A stretch of 64,000 nt of DNA, taken from Cryptomeria japonica. Its lineage: Eukaryota; Streptophyta; Pinopsida; Cupressales; Cupressaceae. The DNA is taken from positions 62,556,614 through 62,620,613 of the forward strand of contig NC_081408.1 of NCBI RefSeq assembly GCF_030272615.1. The letters are read 5' to 3'. Of this stretch, positions 11,350 to 21,165 are shown one piece after another. Position numbers and translations under genes: made by a program. The notes below the pieces were generated by a model. That model saw only the letters and a program-made list of their open reading frames with translations. It was not told the DNA's origin and made no database searches. Numbering within the stretch: position 1 is the stretch's first letter; every line of letters begins with the position of its first letter.

Positions 11350-13227
11350 TTATTGGAAGAATTGGGCTTGAGTGGATGGAAATGAAGGCAAGATCAACAT
11401 TGGAACACACCTTGAGGGGTGATGGACTGATGGAGGAAAGAGGTATTTTGGATATTGAGATTTTGACAGAGGAATAGCTAGGGATTTTGGGACATAAGGG
11501 CCCAAAATGGATGAAGAAGGTGATGGAGGAATAGACTTGGAAAGTTTGGATGGAGGAATAGCAATTTTAGATGCCAATTTTGATGTTTCTTTAGGCTTTT
11601 GTGCTTCAAGGAGCCGCTTAGGGATCCACATGGTTTTTGATTTTTCATGCTTTTGTGGTTCCTTGGAGTGCATTGCTTGCATAAGGGATTTAGGAACCCA
11701 TATAGATTTTAACTTTTCTTTATTTTGCTCAGTGGGCCTTTGTGGCCTTTTGGATATTTCTTTTTCTTTATAGATCATATTATTCTTTGTTTTGACATGT
11801 TGATTATATTGGACATGTTGATCCTTGAATACAAGTGGATTTCTAGACTTATGACATTTATACTTGGCATCCAAATTGCTTGGAGGGGGAAATGAATGCA
11901 TGGATGTATATGAATGAAATGGAGTTCTTTTGGATTGATGAAATTTACTCAAGGATGTGTGCCTTTTCTGACCTTGCATAGAGGAGGAAGGGATATAAGG
12001 ACCTAAGATGGATGGAAGGTATGATGGGGAAAGTGTATGTTTTGATTGTGATGGAGGGATACCAATGTCTTGAGAGTGAGTTGTGTAGACATGACCCTTA
12101 AGATCTTCTTTGATATGGAGGGGTTCTTTCTCATGAAGGTCTACTCCTTTTCCTTTATGAATATCTTGACTTGTAGGATACTCTTTTCTTTGGGAAGAAG
12201 ATGTGAGTCCATTATGAGGTGGATATGATATGAGAGAAATAATGAGATCTTTAAGTGGATCAGATTGCACCAAAGAGGAAGAACCCACTATGCATGTCGA
12301 GGGTTCATGAACATCTTGCACTGACATGTTAGAATCATGAGGGGGATTAGTATCATGAGGGGGACTAGGATTGTGAAGTGGAAATGGTTCAATGACAGGC
12401 TCTTCAAGAGATGGAATGGGAGAAATAATGGGATCATCAAAAGAAATGCGATCTTGGAGTGTATATGGAGCATTAAGACAAGGAGATGGAGGAACCAAAG
12501 GATCTTGTGGAGGATTTAAAGGAATAATTTGATCTTGACAAGGAGGAAGATCATTGGAATCCTCTTTAAAGGTACTTTCCTCTTGACTTTCAATGGGATC
12601 ATCTAAAAGGATGGAAGGGATATCTTGATCTTTCTTAGGAAGAAGAATGTCAATGGGATTTGAAAGGACATTTTGTTCTTGGATAGAATTGATAGGAATA
12701 AGTGAATCATTGTGAGTGTCTAGGGAAATGGGATCTTGGTCAGCAATTGGATGGGATGATAAGGTTTTAGGATCTTGATCTTGATTTTCTTTAGGACTCA
12801 TTTCTTCGTGCTCCAAATTATCCTCTTGACATGAGGTTGGACTTTGGATATGCATGGGGGATTCTAACAAGGGATCAATGTTTTGGCATGAAGGAAATGC
12901 ACTTTGAACATTTGTGATGGATTCTAGCAAGGAATCAATGCTTGAACATGAGGAAGATGGACTTCGAATGGGGTCCTCTAAAACAGGTAATGGCAATAAA
13001 GTACATGGTGGCATTGGGTCTTGTATTTCTAAAACATGACAAGGATGTGCATCATGAATTGGATTATCTTGGCAATCAATTATGGATACCCCTTGGATAA
13101 TTTCATCCTTGGGTGTATTGTTTGATGAGGACAATATGGAAGGTTTTTGGGAAACTTCTAAAGGTATAGGGATAGATGCCACTGGAGAGTCAATTTGTTT
13201 GTGGGGGGATGAGGCATTGCTAGACAT
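11350..13227 (-). CDS. E2 ORF2: 625-residue low-complexity protein of unknown function
   Basis: A 625-residue open frame, unusually long and uninterrupted for this window. I recognise no enzyme domain. Residues ~1-330 are rich in Ser, Pro, Asp, Gln and Ile with recurrent 'DPI', 'SPIPS' and 'CQ.' motifs and are probably disordered and acidic. Residues ~330-625 are Lys/Ser/Pro rich and basic, with a motif repeated twice near 500-545: 'IWVPKSLMQA..KEPQK' and 'MWIPKRLLEA.KPKE'. 'SILGPYVPKS' and 'SILGPYIPSS' form another repeated pair. The start overlaps the ORF1 tail, and a frameshift near 13255 may have split one longer polyprotein. It could be a Gag-like or nucleic-acid-binding protein; that is inference only. 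Confidence 0.55.
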   Translation of the reverse strand: MSSNASSPHKQIDSPVASIPIPLEVSQKPSILSSSNNTPKDEIIQGVSIIDCQDNPIHDAHPCHVLEIQDPMPPCTLLPLPVLEDPIRSPSSSCSSIDSLLESITNVQSAFPSCQNIDPLLESPMHIQSPTSCQEDNLEHEEMSPKENQDQDPKTLSSHPIADQDPISLDTHNDSLIPINSIQEQNVLSNPIDILLPKKDQDIPSILLDDPIESQEESTFKEDSNDLPPCQDQIIPLNPPQDPLVPPSPCLNAPYTLQDRISFDDPIISPIPSLEEPVIEPFPLHNPSPPHDTNPPHDSNMSVQDVHEPSTCIVGSSSLVQSDPLKDLIISLISYPPHNGLTSSSQRKEYPTSQDIHKGKGVDLHEKEPLHIKEDLKGHVYTTHSQDIGIPPSQSKHTLSPSYLPSILGPYIPSSSMQGQKRHTSLSKFHQSKRTPFHSYTSMHSFPPPSNLDAKYKCHKSRNPLVFKDQHVQYNQHVKTKNNMIYKEKEISKRPQRPTEQNKEKLKSIWVPKSLMQAMHSKEPQKHEKSKTMWIPKRLLEAQKPKETSKLASKIAIPPSKLSKSIPPSPSSSILGPYVPKSLAIPLSKSQYPKYLFPPSVHHPSRCVPMLILPSFPSTQAQFFQ

Positions 13228-14057
13228 AGTTTTATTATCTTGATCTTCCTCAAAAACTCACTTGGTAATTTCCTTAAGATCCTTGCAATAAAGCCACCTT
13301 TCTTTCGAGGTTTTGGCATAGTTGTATTTGGAATTTGAACTTGTTTTTGGTTTGATGTCATGTTTTGATATTGGATTTGGTTCAATTGTTCTGACATGTT
13401 TGAAACTTGGCTTGGTGTGTGCTGCAACCTTTCTATTTGAATGTTTGGTTGTGGTTGTTGACATTGATATGTTGATTGAACTTGTTGATATTCCACCATT
13501 GGTTGAACTATCTGTTGACATTGTATAGTGGGTTGGACATATTGTTGAAATTGGACCATTAGTTGTGTTGGTTGTATATGTTGGACCATTGGTTGTGTTG
13601 GTTGTATATGTTGGAACTGTTGAACAATTGGTTGTGATGGTTGATAATCTGATTGATAGTAAACACCTTCTTGTTCTTGTTGTGAAGGCACATAATGTTG
13701 TTGTCTCTTTTCTTGAAATTGTTTCATCATCTCTATTTGCGAGAGGAGAGCTGGTATGTCTAATCGTTCAATAAGAGATCTTACATCAATTGGCTCAATT
13801 TTTGGATTTCAACCTGGAAATTTTTGAAACATTTTGGACATTTGTGATCTATTCTTCTCAATGTTTTTCACTTTTTGTTCCAAAATCTCCTTTTCTTGAG
13901 CTAGTTTCTCTTCTAGGTTTTGTATTTGGACATTTACATCATCATGATAAGTTTGATCCAAGTTCTGAGACATGTAGAGATTGGATTGACATGATTGATT
14001 TCTCAATTGTGATGACATGGCTTCGTAAGAAGGTTGAGACCTTATTTCAACAAACAT
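13158..14057 (-). pseudogene. E2 ORF1: coiled-coil and Gln/Pro-repeat protein, broken
   Basis: From a Met near 14057 the frame reads a short N-terminus, then a coiled coil ('NLEEKLAQEKEILEQKVK') and a stop at about 13807. After the stop the same frame resumes with 'DVRSLIERLDIPALLSQIEMM', then a Gln-rich domain (13730-13380) with repeats of the type 'QPTQPMVQHI' and 'QQ.VQPMVEYQQ', then a basic patch 'PKPRKKGGFIARILRKLPSEF' near 13330-13260. A frameshift just after this would join it to ORF2. A coiled coil followed by a basic region is compatible with a structural, Gag-like role, but there is no zinc knuckle and no visible capsid fold. Confidence 0.5.
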
Positions 14058-16046
14058 GTCACTATGAAATGCAACTAATGGGATTGACAAATGCAACCTA
14101 AAAGGATGACAATGCAACTTAATGTTTTTGTTGTTTTTCAAGATTTGGACAAACTTTTTGAAATGCAAACCTAAAGACTCAACCTTGGGAAGTTGAAATG
14201 AAGTCAAGACCTTAAATGACAAAGGACCAAATGACAATAGGACAAATTGACAATGTCTCACCTATATGCTTGGATACTAAGCTAGGTTTGACAAAAATGA
14301 TATTAATGAAAGGACAAATTTTAGACAGGGTCAAGACTCCCGAACAACAACTTAGGGTATCATCCAAAGTTTTGATTTTTCAAGTTTGACAAACCAAATT
14401 TTGAGACTAAATGCAAGAAGGCAATAATTATGAAAATGACTTAGGATATGACATGAAAATGATCTAAGGATATGATATGAAAAGATGAAGCCAAGACAAG
14501 ATGACAATACAATGATAAGGATATGCAAAGGCTAATGACTTGGAATATGCAAAATGCAACCTAGGCAAGACCTAATTTTAGCATGACAAGGATAATGCAT
14601 GAATGTCACCTAAATGGAAATCTAGCTTGGATATGACAATGAAATGCAAACTTAGGGAAAATGATTTTGAACCTAAGTGCAAAATGAGGACGCTTGCAAT
14701 GAAAAGGACTAAAATGAAGGGAGATGACAATATGTCCTAGGACCTAAGTTGGACTATGCAAAACCTAGCCTAAAGTGACATGAATTTTGAAACAAAGACA
14801 TTCAATGTTTTGACAAGCCATGGTCAAATGTTGGATGAATACTTGGACAAATTTGGACTTTTGCTTGGATTTTGTTTTAAATTGAAGGTTGTTGATTTTG
14901 AAAACCCAATTTGATAATGAGCACTTTTGAAAGTTTGTTTTTTTTATTTAACTTTTGACAATCATGAAAGACAAAATGTTTGTTTGAATTTGACTCAAGA
15001 CAATCAAGCACATTCACAACAAATCCTATGGCTGGCAAGGGCAATATCTGTTGAATCCTCTAACCATAAAATACAACACTCAGTCGGATAGCTAGATGCT
15101 TGGTAGCACTGGCTCCCCCTTATAGTGCACTCACTTCTTGGGCATACCAAGCTTCGAGTTCAAGGGGCATCACTTCCCAAGAACTTGCTACCTCTAACTG
15201 AGGAGTACATGAGAGGTGTCTTTGGCATGCGCATATCACAATGCCTGAGCCAACAGATAGAAGGATTTTGGCATCTAAAAACAAGAGATTCTAGTAAGGG
15301 CATCCGTTTGGGTGGGTATTGATCTAGCGAATAAATCGTCGCAACATTCCAGCACCCATTGTCTACAACTTTCATTGCATCCATAGTTATTTAGAGTGGT
15401 TCGAAAGAGCTTGGTTTTAGCTCGTCACCACTTTGGGTCGTTCCCTCTCACCAACGCCTTTACGAAGTGCTAGGAAAATCGGGAGGTAGGCCCAATTCTA
15501 AGGGTTAAAACATGCAATCAAACTAAAAGCAAACAAAGCATGCATGGTGTTCATTAACCTTTAAGAAATTAAATTTGCAACTACTTTAAAAATTTGCAAG
15601 CAAGATGTTTTAATGTAAGTCTTTGACCACGTCCTGCATAAGATTCATTAGTAGTTGCATTTTTGTCTTCGTCATATGTAACACCAAGATGCTGCACAAA
15701 GAATTAGTAGCAAGGAAAAACCCTAATGCAAGAAACAGATTGCAAACAAACAAACTTGCAAGAAAAACAACTAATTTTTACCCCTATTTTTGGCCTTACA
15801 CAAGCACAGATCTCCTTAACACAAGTGCAGATCTCCTTAACACAAGCGCAGATCTCCTTAACATAGGTGCAGATCTCCTTAACATAGGCGTAGATCCCTT
15901 CTACACAGGCGCAAATCCCTTCTACACAGGCGCAGAAGTGCCCAAAAAGCCCTGAGTTGCCCTGTTTCTTTGGTTTTCACCTGCAAACAGCTCAAAAGGC
16001 ACTTAAAGGATGGTTAAATGGTTAGTTCACATCAGGTTCACCAAAA
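14058..16046. other. E2 leader between 5' LTR and ORF1
   Basis: About 2 kb with no supported gene, lying downstream of the E2 primer binding site on the minus strand. The part at 15000-15480 is visibly less AT-rich than its surroundings and looks unlike the rest of E2. The 21-bp tandem repeat at 15799-15937 lies nearer the LTR. A long untranslated leader is common in large non-autonomous elements, where it may hold packaging signals; that is inference. The candidate PBS, minus strand 'tggtgaacctgatgtgaa', is at 16026-16043; I cannot name its tRNA. Confidence 0.5.
15799..15937. repeat. 21-bp tandem repeat, about 6.5 copies
   Basis: The unit is 'acacaagcgcagatctcctta' with variants in which 'aca.agc' becomes 'ataggc' and 'tcctta' becomes 'cccttct'. 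The period divides by three, so a plus-strand frame through it gives a seven-residue repeat (TSADLLN type). That frame is antisense to E2 and probably meaningless. Confidence 0.88.
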
Positions 16047-16475
16047 TGTAGATCAGGAAATTGAGATGCATCAAAACAATACTAATTAGGACAATCACAA
16101 AACCTAAAACTATAATGAAAACAATCCTAATCCAATCAATGAAAACATGAAGACAAGACATTCAAAATGAAATCAAAGCAAACCAAATGCATATGTCTCC
16201 TTTATGTGGCTCCATTGTTCTTCTTTCACCTTCCAATTTGATGTTGTTTTCACCTACAAAGTGCATTTGCAAGTGGAAAGCAAGTTGTTGATGAAATTTG
16301 TAGCATAAGGTTACTCGAAAATGTGATTGATTCTTCTTTCGATTCGAAAAATGTCATTAATTGATCCTTTGATTGAAGAAACTCATCCAATTTATAGACA
16401 AATTGGAGAGATGAAAAGATTAGCATGAAGAGATTTGAAAGGAAATTTCAAATCAAGAATGACAAACATGACAAA

Positions 16476-16615
16476 TTATGACAAAATTGACACTTTCTAT
16501 GCAAGATTGATTGATTGACAAATTATGACAAAATTGACATGCCAGATTGATTGATTGACAAATTATGACAAAATTGACATGCAAGATTGATTGATTGACA
16601 AATTATGACAAATTA
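16476..16615. repeat. 40-bp tandem repeat in the E2 5' LTR, about 3 copies
   Basis: The unit reads 'gacaaattatgacaaaattg' followed by 'acatgcaagattgattgatt'. It is present only in this LTR, so it expanded here after insertion or was lost from the other copy. Confidence 0.88.
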
Positions 16616-17094
16616 ACAAAATTGAAATGCCATTCCCATGAAATTAGGGGAAGAGAGAAAATATCCTCCATGATTGCAACAAATGGAAGCATAAACATAG
16701 GAGAGAATTAGGGAATGAATTTAGAGGAAATATTAGAAAAATTGAAGAAAATAGGAGAAATAGAAATTAGGTGAATTAATTAATAGGTTTTCATCCATTA
16801 ATTAATTCATGAAAAGACCTAGGACTAAATAAATAGATTTATTTAACCCACCAAGAAGAAGTAAAGGATTTAATGATCAAATCATAAAACCCTAGAAATA
16901 AGAGGACAATGAATTAGGTCAGGACAATAAGAAATTAATGTCGATTCAATCATGATTTTGATTGACAAAGGACCAATGCTGATAAACGATTGAGATTGGT
17001 TGACAAATTGACCAAGATTGACAAAGAGATCAAATTGATAGGTGCCAATTGATGAGGAACAATGACTAATTGATCCAAATTGACATGATTGAAA

Positions 17095-17448
17095 AAGGAC
17101 AACGATCAATGACAAATCGAATGCAAAATGACAAGATTGACTAGGACAAGGATCGATGACAAATCGATCGCAAAATGAAAAGATTGACAAGGACAAGGAT
17201 CGATGACGAATCGATCGCAAAATGACAAGATTGGCAAGGACAAGGATTGATGACGAATCGATCACAAAAATGATGTGATTGACAAGGACAAGGATCAATG
17301 ACGAATCGATCACAAAATGACATGATTGACAAGGACAAGGATCGATGATGAATCGATCACAAAATGACGTGATTGACAAGGACAAGGATCGATGACGAAT
17401 CGATCACAAAATGACGATATTGACAAGGACTAGGATCGAACAAAATCA
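17095..17448. repeat. 47-bp minisatellite in the E2 5' LTR, about 7 copies
   Basis: Same unit as 8726-8972, with the conserved inverted repeat GATCGAT...ATCGATC; several copies here have GATCAC in place of GATCGC. The outermost units are the most degenerate. Confidence 0.92.
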
Positions 17449-17657
17449 TGACTGAAGATTGTTATCAACAAGACCTAATTCAAAAGTGACAAAAATGAGG
17501 AATGCAGAAGAATGACTCGATGCTTGCAAATGATAAAGACCAAGTGCGCAACATAGAAGAAATGTTAATGTGACGCAAGAACCCTAAAATAAGGCAATGC
17601 GCAAATGTTAAAGTATGACTCTGCAAGCGTTGACCATTTTTAGACGTCTACAAGTAG

Positions 17658-18207
17658 CATCCAAAGAAACTGGCATATTAGGTACAGACCTCAATTCATT
17701 GATTGCTGAGACTCAAATTGCATAAGCTAGTAGAAGGGTTCTTAACAACTTACTTGTTATATCTTTTTCTTCAATAGTTCCACCTGCTCCTTTGATTTGA
17801 TTGACAATCTCCTTTAGTCTTGTACTGTACTGAGTTATGTTCTCACCTTCATTCATACTCATAGATTCAAGTTGTCGTCTTAAACTATCTACTTTTGCTC
17901 TTTGAACATGTTCATCTCCTCCATATACTGATATGAGCTTATTCCACATTGCCTTGGCATCATTGCAGCCTTCTAGATCATTAAACTCTGAATTGGTCAA
18001 TGCAGATGTTATTTCAATCATTGCTTGAATATGTTCTTGCTTTGCCTTTATCTCTTCCATAGTCAATGGATGGGTGCTCGGTGTGACAAAATCATTCTCT
18101 AGATAGTATACAACATATTCTCCAACTCCTGATAGATGTAGCTTCATCCTTTTCTGCCATGTAGAGAAACTTGACTTGTTTAGTTTCGGTGCATCCCTCT
18201 TATACAT
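17658..18207 (-). pseudogene. E1 gag N-terminal half
   Basis: A 164-residue open frame from a Met at 18207, then a few more residues past a stop to the E2 boundary. It has the copia Gag (UBN2-type) look: 'FSTWQKRMKLHL' near the start, 'AKAMWNKLISVYGGDEHVQ' in the middle and 'EGENITQYSTRLKEIVNQI' later. Family role: it forms the virus-like particle that packages the RNA. The rest of Gag lies at 6865-7662, on the other side of E2. Confidence 0.9.
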
Positions 18208-18257
18208 CTTTTGATCTTTAACTCAACTGCCTTTAAACTTTCCTTTCAAAGTCCAAA

Positions 18258-18270
18258 GCTCTGATACCAA
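18258..18270 (-). other. E1 primer binding site (tRNA-iMet type)
   Basis: The minus strand reads 'tggtatcagagct' immediately after the 5' LTR, complementary to the 3' end of plant initiator Met tRNA as in most copia elements. Confidence 0.88.
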
Positions 18271-18271
18271 T

Positions 18272-19736
18272 TGATAGTTCTGATACTTAATATAAGTATA
18301 GATCCAATAGCCAACAAGATCAGAGGGGGGGGGGTGAATCATACAAACTTAATCATCCATAAAAACATCAGATAACATATAACCAAAACTGTCAAACATG
18401 CAAACTTAAAATAATATGAACAATATAAACCTCATAACACCAGATTAAACATGGAAACCCAAATAGGGAAAAATCACTATGGGATTTCGGACCCATTAAA
18501 AAATATACTCTTCTAGAGTATGCTCACTTAAAAGCAAATACTGTTAAAGATTACAAACACATTGCTAGATGTGACCCGGTTAAGGGATTTCCCTCAGATC
18601 TGTTAGGATCTTCACTTTGTTAGAAGTGACCTTGTCAAAGGATTTCAAACACTCAATCAGAATGTCACCTTGCTAGAGGATATACATATAAGACTGTTAA
18701 GTCCACTCGGTTAAGAGATTTTCTGTCACTCTCACAAAATAACAGTAATAAAAATCTATCTGCAACTTCACATCTAAAATGCTAAAGCAGATTCTTATTC
18801 GTTCAATACAATCTAGACATAGAACTAATCTTGTCTATCTGCTAGGCTTCTATACTTTGTTATTCTAACAGATCTTTAAGCTTTTGTGCTCGGTAACCAC
18901 TATGTAGCATCCCTATGCATACACTTGCTCGCATACATTGTTTGTCAATAGTTTCCTATTTATAAACAATTAGGTTACCGCTTAATCTCCTCGATCACAT
19001 TTCCCATGATCAATCATAGCCATCAAATCTTCAATCTTGTCCAGGTTCAATGCATCTTTTGATCTGAAAATGTTTTACCGCACCTTGGAACTTGCATAAT
19101 AGTCTTGGAACTTGTGCCAGGGTATTACGGTTCAATCTGAGCTGTAGATCTTCATGCCGACTTTCCATTGCCTTAGATTCATTAACAAACTTCTTCCATG
19201 GCTTACCAATCATTGATCCGCTCCAGCTCATCATCTTCTTTCATTAAATACCGCATGCAAACATTTAATGCATTCTGTTATAGCTCGGTTACAACTCGGT
19301 AACAACTTGGTGAATACTAAACTTCACTCGGTAGACATTCCGCCTTCATTAACCGATAGCGATAACCTTAGGGTTTACCGACTAGGCTCTTTGCTTGATA
19401 ACATAGTATAGTATTAACCTTTACATTTTACAACATATGTATGATGTTAAAACAATCTAAAACATCATGATCTCATCATTGTCTGACTCGGTAGTAGTTG
19501 CCCATTGAATTCCTTATTCACCCCTTTATTCATCATATTCTTTCCTGTGTCTTTCACCGACTTCTTTATAATCTTCATATCATACTTCTCAAGATATGGC
19601 AACATCATATTGAATTAGAAAATCAATTTCTTGACATCAATGACAAAATAATAATATCAAGATAGTAAAACATCTTTAATCAGTTATAACCATAATCATC
19701 AACAACCTTCTCAATATCCTTATTGAAATGCCAACA
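18272..19736 (-). repeat. E1 5' LTR
   Basis: Direct repeat of 2093-3579. It contains the G-run 'agaggggggggggtgaatc' near 18323 and the conserved 'aatagggaaaaatcactat' region near 18463. The minus-strand TATAAATAGG box is at 18955-18964. It ends 'atgccaaca' at 19736. Confidence 0.93.
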
Positions 19737-20863
19737 ATCTCTCATTGTCTATTATAATGCAATATTGCCAACAAATTAGGGTTTATTACACCCATTACAT
19801 AACATTTATTGTTTGATCAATGATAAAATTACATTGAATTGGACACGTGACCTTTGAATGTTGACCAATGAATGCTAAGGTTAGGTACATCAAACTTTGT
19901 GCCACTACATGTGGTAGTTATCCATATTGTTGGATGATTCAAGTGCATTGAATTTGGAATCCTTGACTTAGAATATTGTGATTGGGTTGGTGATGACTTA
20001 AATGCCACCTCAACTTTCTCCTTGTAACTCATCACAAGTGTTTTTGATTGAGTAATATCTCTTGATACTCAACATTTCCAAACGCTCAGGTGATGATGGT
20101 GAGAGATATTCCTAAATTGCATCATCTTGTTTAATTCGATCACCTTCACCCATCCTTGATCCTGAATCCATTCACTTGAAGCCTCTATCTTGGACTACTC
20201 TCTTGTTGTATTGGAAACAATTCTTGGATTTCAGAAGGAAAATCAAGATAATTGCAAAATTTTCTCTTCTTCATTACTCTATCTAGATGTAGCGAGTCTT
20301 ACATTGCATCATTATGAAGTTCTCTCCTTGATATCTATTAAGATAGATGATATTTTATCTTGTACATCTCATCTTTCATGCATCTTTCATGCTTGTGAAT
20401 ATCGATCCCTTGCATCTTATCTCACTTGCCTTTGACTTGAACTCCTCCATTGTGTTCATAGAGCTATCCCCATGTAGTGGTTGCTTCAAGCCTTTGACTT
20501 GAACTCCTCCATTTTGTTCATAGAGTTATCCCCATGTAGTGGTTGCTTCAAGCCTCCCAAGGCTTGACTTGTAAACTTTTCCCTTGTTATTGTTAAGTTC
20601 ACCTCCTCACACCATGCACCCAACTACTGGCCCTTGACCTGAAAAAAAAAAAAAATTCTTGGATCAAATAAATAATTCTTGATATATCTTGATTTCAAAA
20701 AACACGTTATCCATTTTAGATGTTCTGATTTCCGATTTCCAGGTGTGAATCGGGCTATTATCTATTTTATAGGTCTGATTTCATAGTTTTGCAAGTCGAA
20801 TTTCACTTTGATTTGCTCTTGCTCGTGGATTTTTTAAAGTGAGGGATAAAATCTTCCTCGATC
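19737..20863. other. Non-coding region with a 62-bp direct duplication
   Basis: No supported gene. The sequence at 20429-20490 ('cctttgacttgaactcctcc' to 'tagtggttgcttcaag') is repeated with a few changes at 20491-20552. A poly-A run lies at 20641-20655. The open frames here are short and have no conserved counterpart. Confidence 0.5.
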
Positions 20864-21165
20864 ACAGATTTCAGCAAGTGAAGGAAAAATGTAGAATGAC
20901 TATTGTGTATTTGAGGCAATGAAGAAATAATGTTGATGACTACCGTGGATTTGAGGCAGTGAAGGAATAATGTTGACGACTATCGTGGATTTGAGGCAGT
21001 GAGAATAATATGATGAAGGTCATGGATTTGAGGTAGTGAAGGAATAATGTGATGAAGGTCGTGGATTTGAGGCAGCGAAGGAAAAATGTTGATGACTACC
21101 ATGGATTTGAGGTAATGAAGGAAAAACGTGATGACTGTCATGGATTTTGGGCAGTGAAAGAATAA
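20864..21165. repeat. ~40-bp tandem repeat, about 7 degenerate copies
   Basis: The unit is 'ggatttgaggcagtgaagga' plus 'ataatgttgatgactaccgt', with indels of a few bases between copies. A related but shorter array lies at 26275-26395, on the other side of E3. Confidence 0.85.

Larger units (their letters stand above)
7668..17652 (-). mobile_element. E2: ~10-kb non-autonomous LTR element inside E1 gag
   Basis: Long direct repeats at 7668-9187 and 16047-17652 begin 'tgtagatcaggaa' and end 'tagacgtctaca'. The flanks are ACTAG on the left and AGTAG on the right, a 5-bp TSD with one mismatch. The E1 gag frame is continuous if E2 is removed, which confirms the boundaries. On the minus strand a purine tract adjoins the left LTR and a candidate PBS adjoins the right one. 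Of 6.86 kb internal DNA, about 2.7 kb is coding-like and none shows protease, integrase, RT or RNase H. This is a LARD-type element that must borrow enzymes. Family affinity (copia or gypsy) is unresolved. Confidence 0.9.
16047..17652 (-). repeat. E2 5' LTR
   Basis: Direct repeat of 7668-9187, 86 bp longer, mostly because it has about two more minisatellite units. TATA-like box on the minus strand at 16389-16396. It also carries a 40-bp tandem repeat (16476-16615) that the other LTR lacks, where different sequence lies. Confidence 0.9.
2093..19736 (-). mobile_element. E1: Ty1/copia LTR retrotransposon, interrupted by E2
   Basis: Two directly repeated LTRs of about 1.47 kb bound a minus-strand gag-PR-IN-RT-RNase H order, the copia order. 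Next to the right (5') LTR lies a primer binding site complementary to initiator methionine tRNA; next to the left (3') LTR lies a polypurine tract. E2 (7668-17652) split the gag gene, and removing it leaves an element of about 7.66 kb. LTR ends read TGTTGGC...CTATCA on the minus strand. Frameshifts and stops occur in every domain, so it is inactive. I see no matching 5-bp TSD: 'aatta' on the left and 'atctc' on the right. The PPT context resembles SIRE/Maximus-type elements, which is inference. Confidence 0.93.

Noticed and set aside
15799-15937. Possible CRISPR-like or satellite array
   Set aside because: Units are directly adjacent with no spacers, and the DNA is plant nuclear; it is a simple tandem repeat.
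15623-15955. 110-residue plus-strand frame with a seven-residue repeat
   Set aside because: Antisense to E2 and created by the 21-bp DNA repeat.
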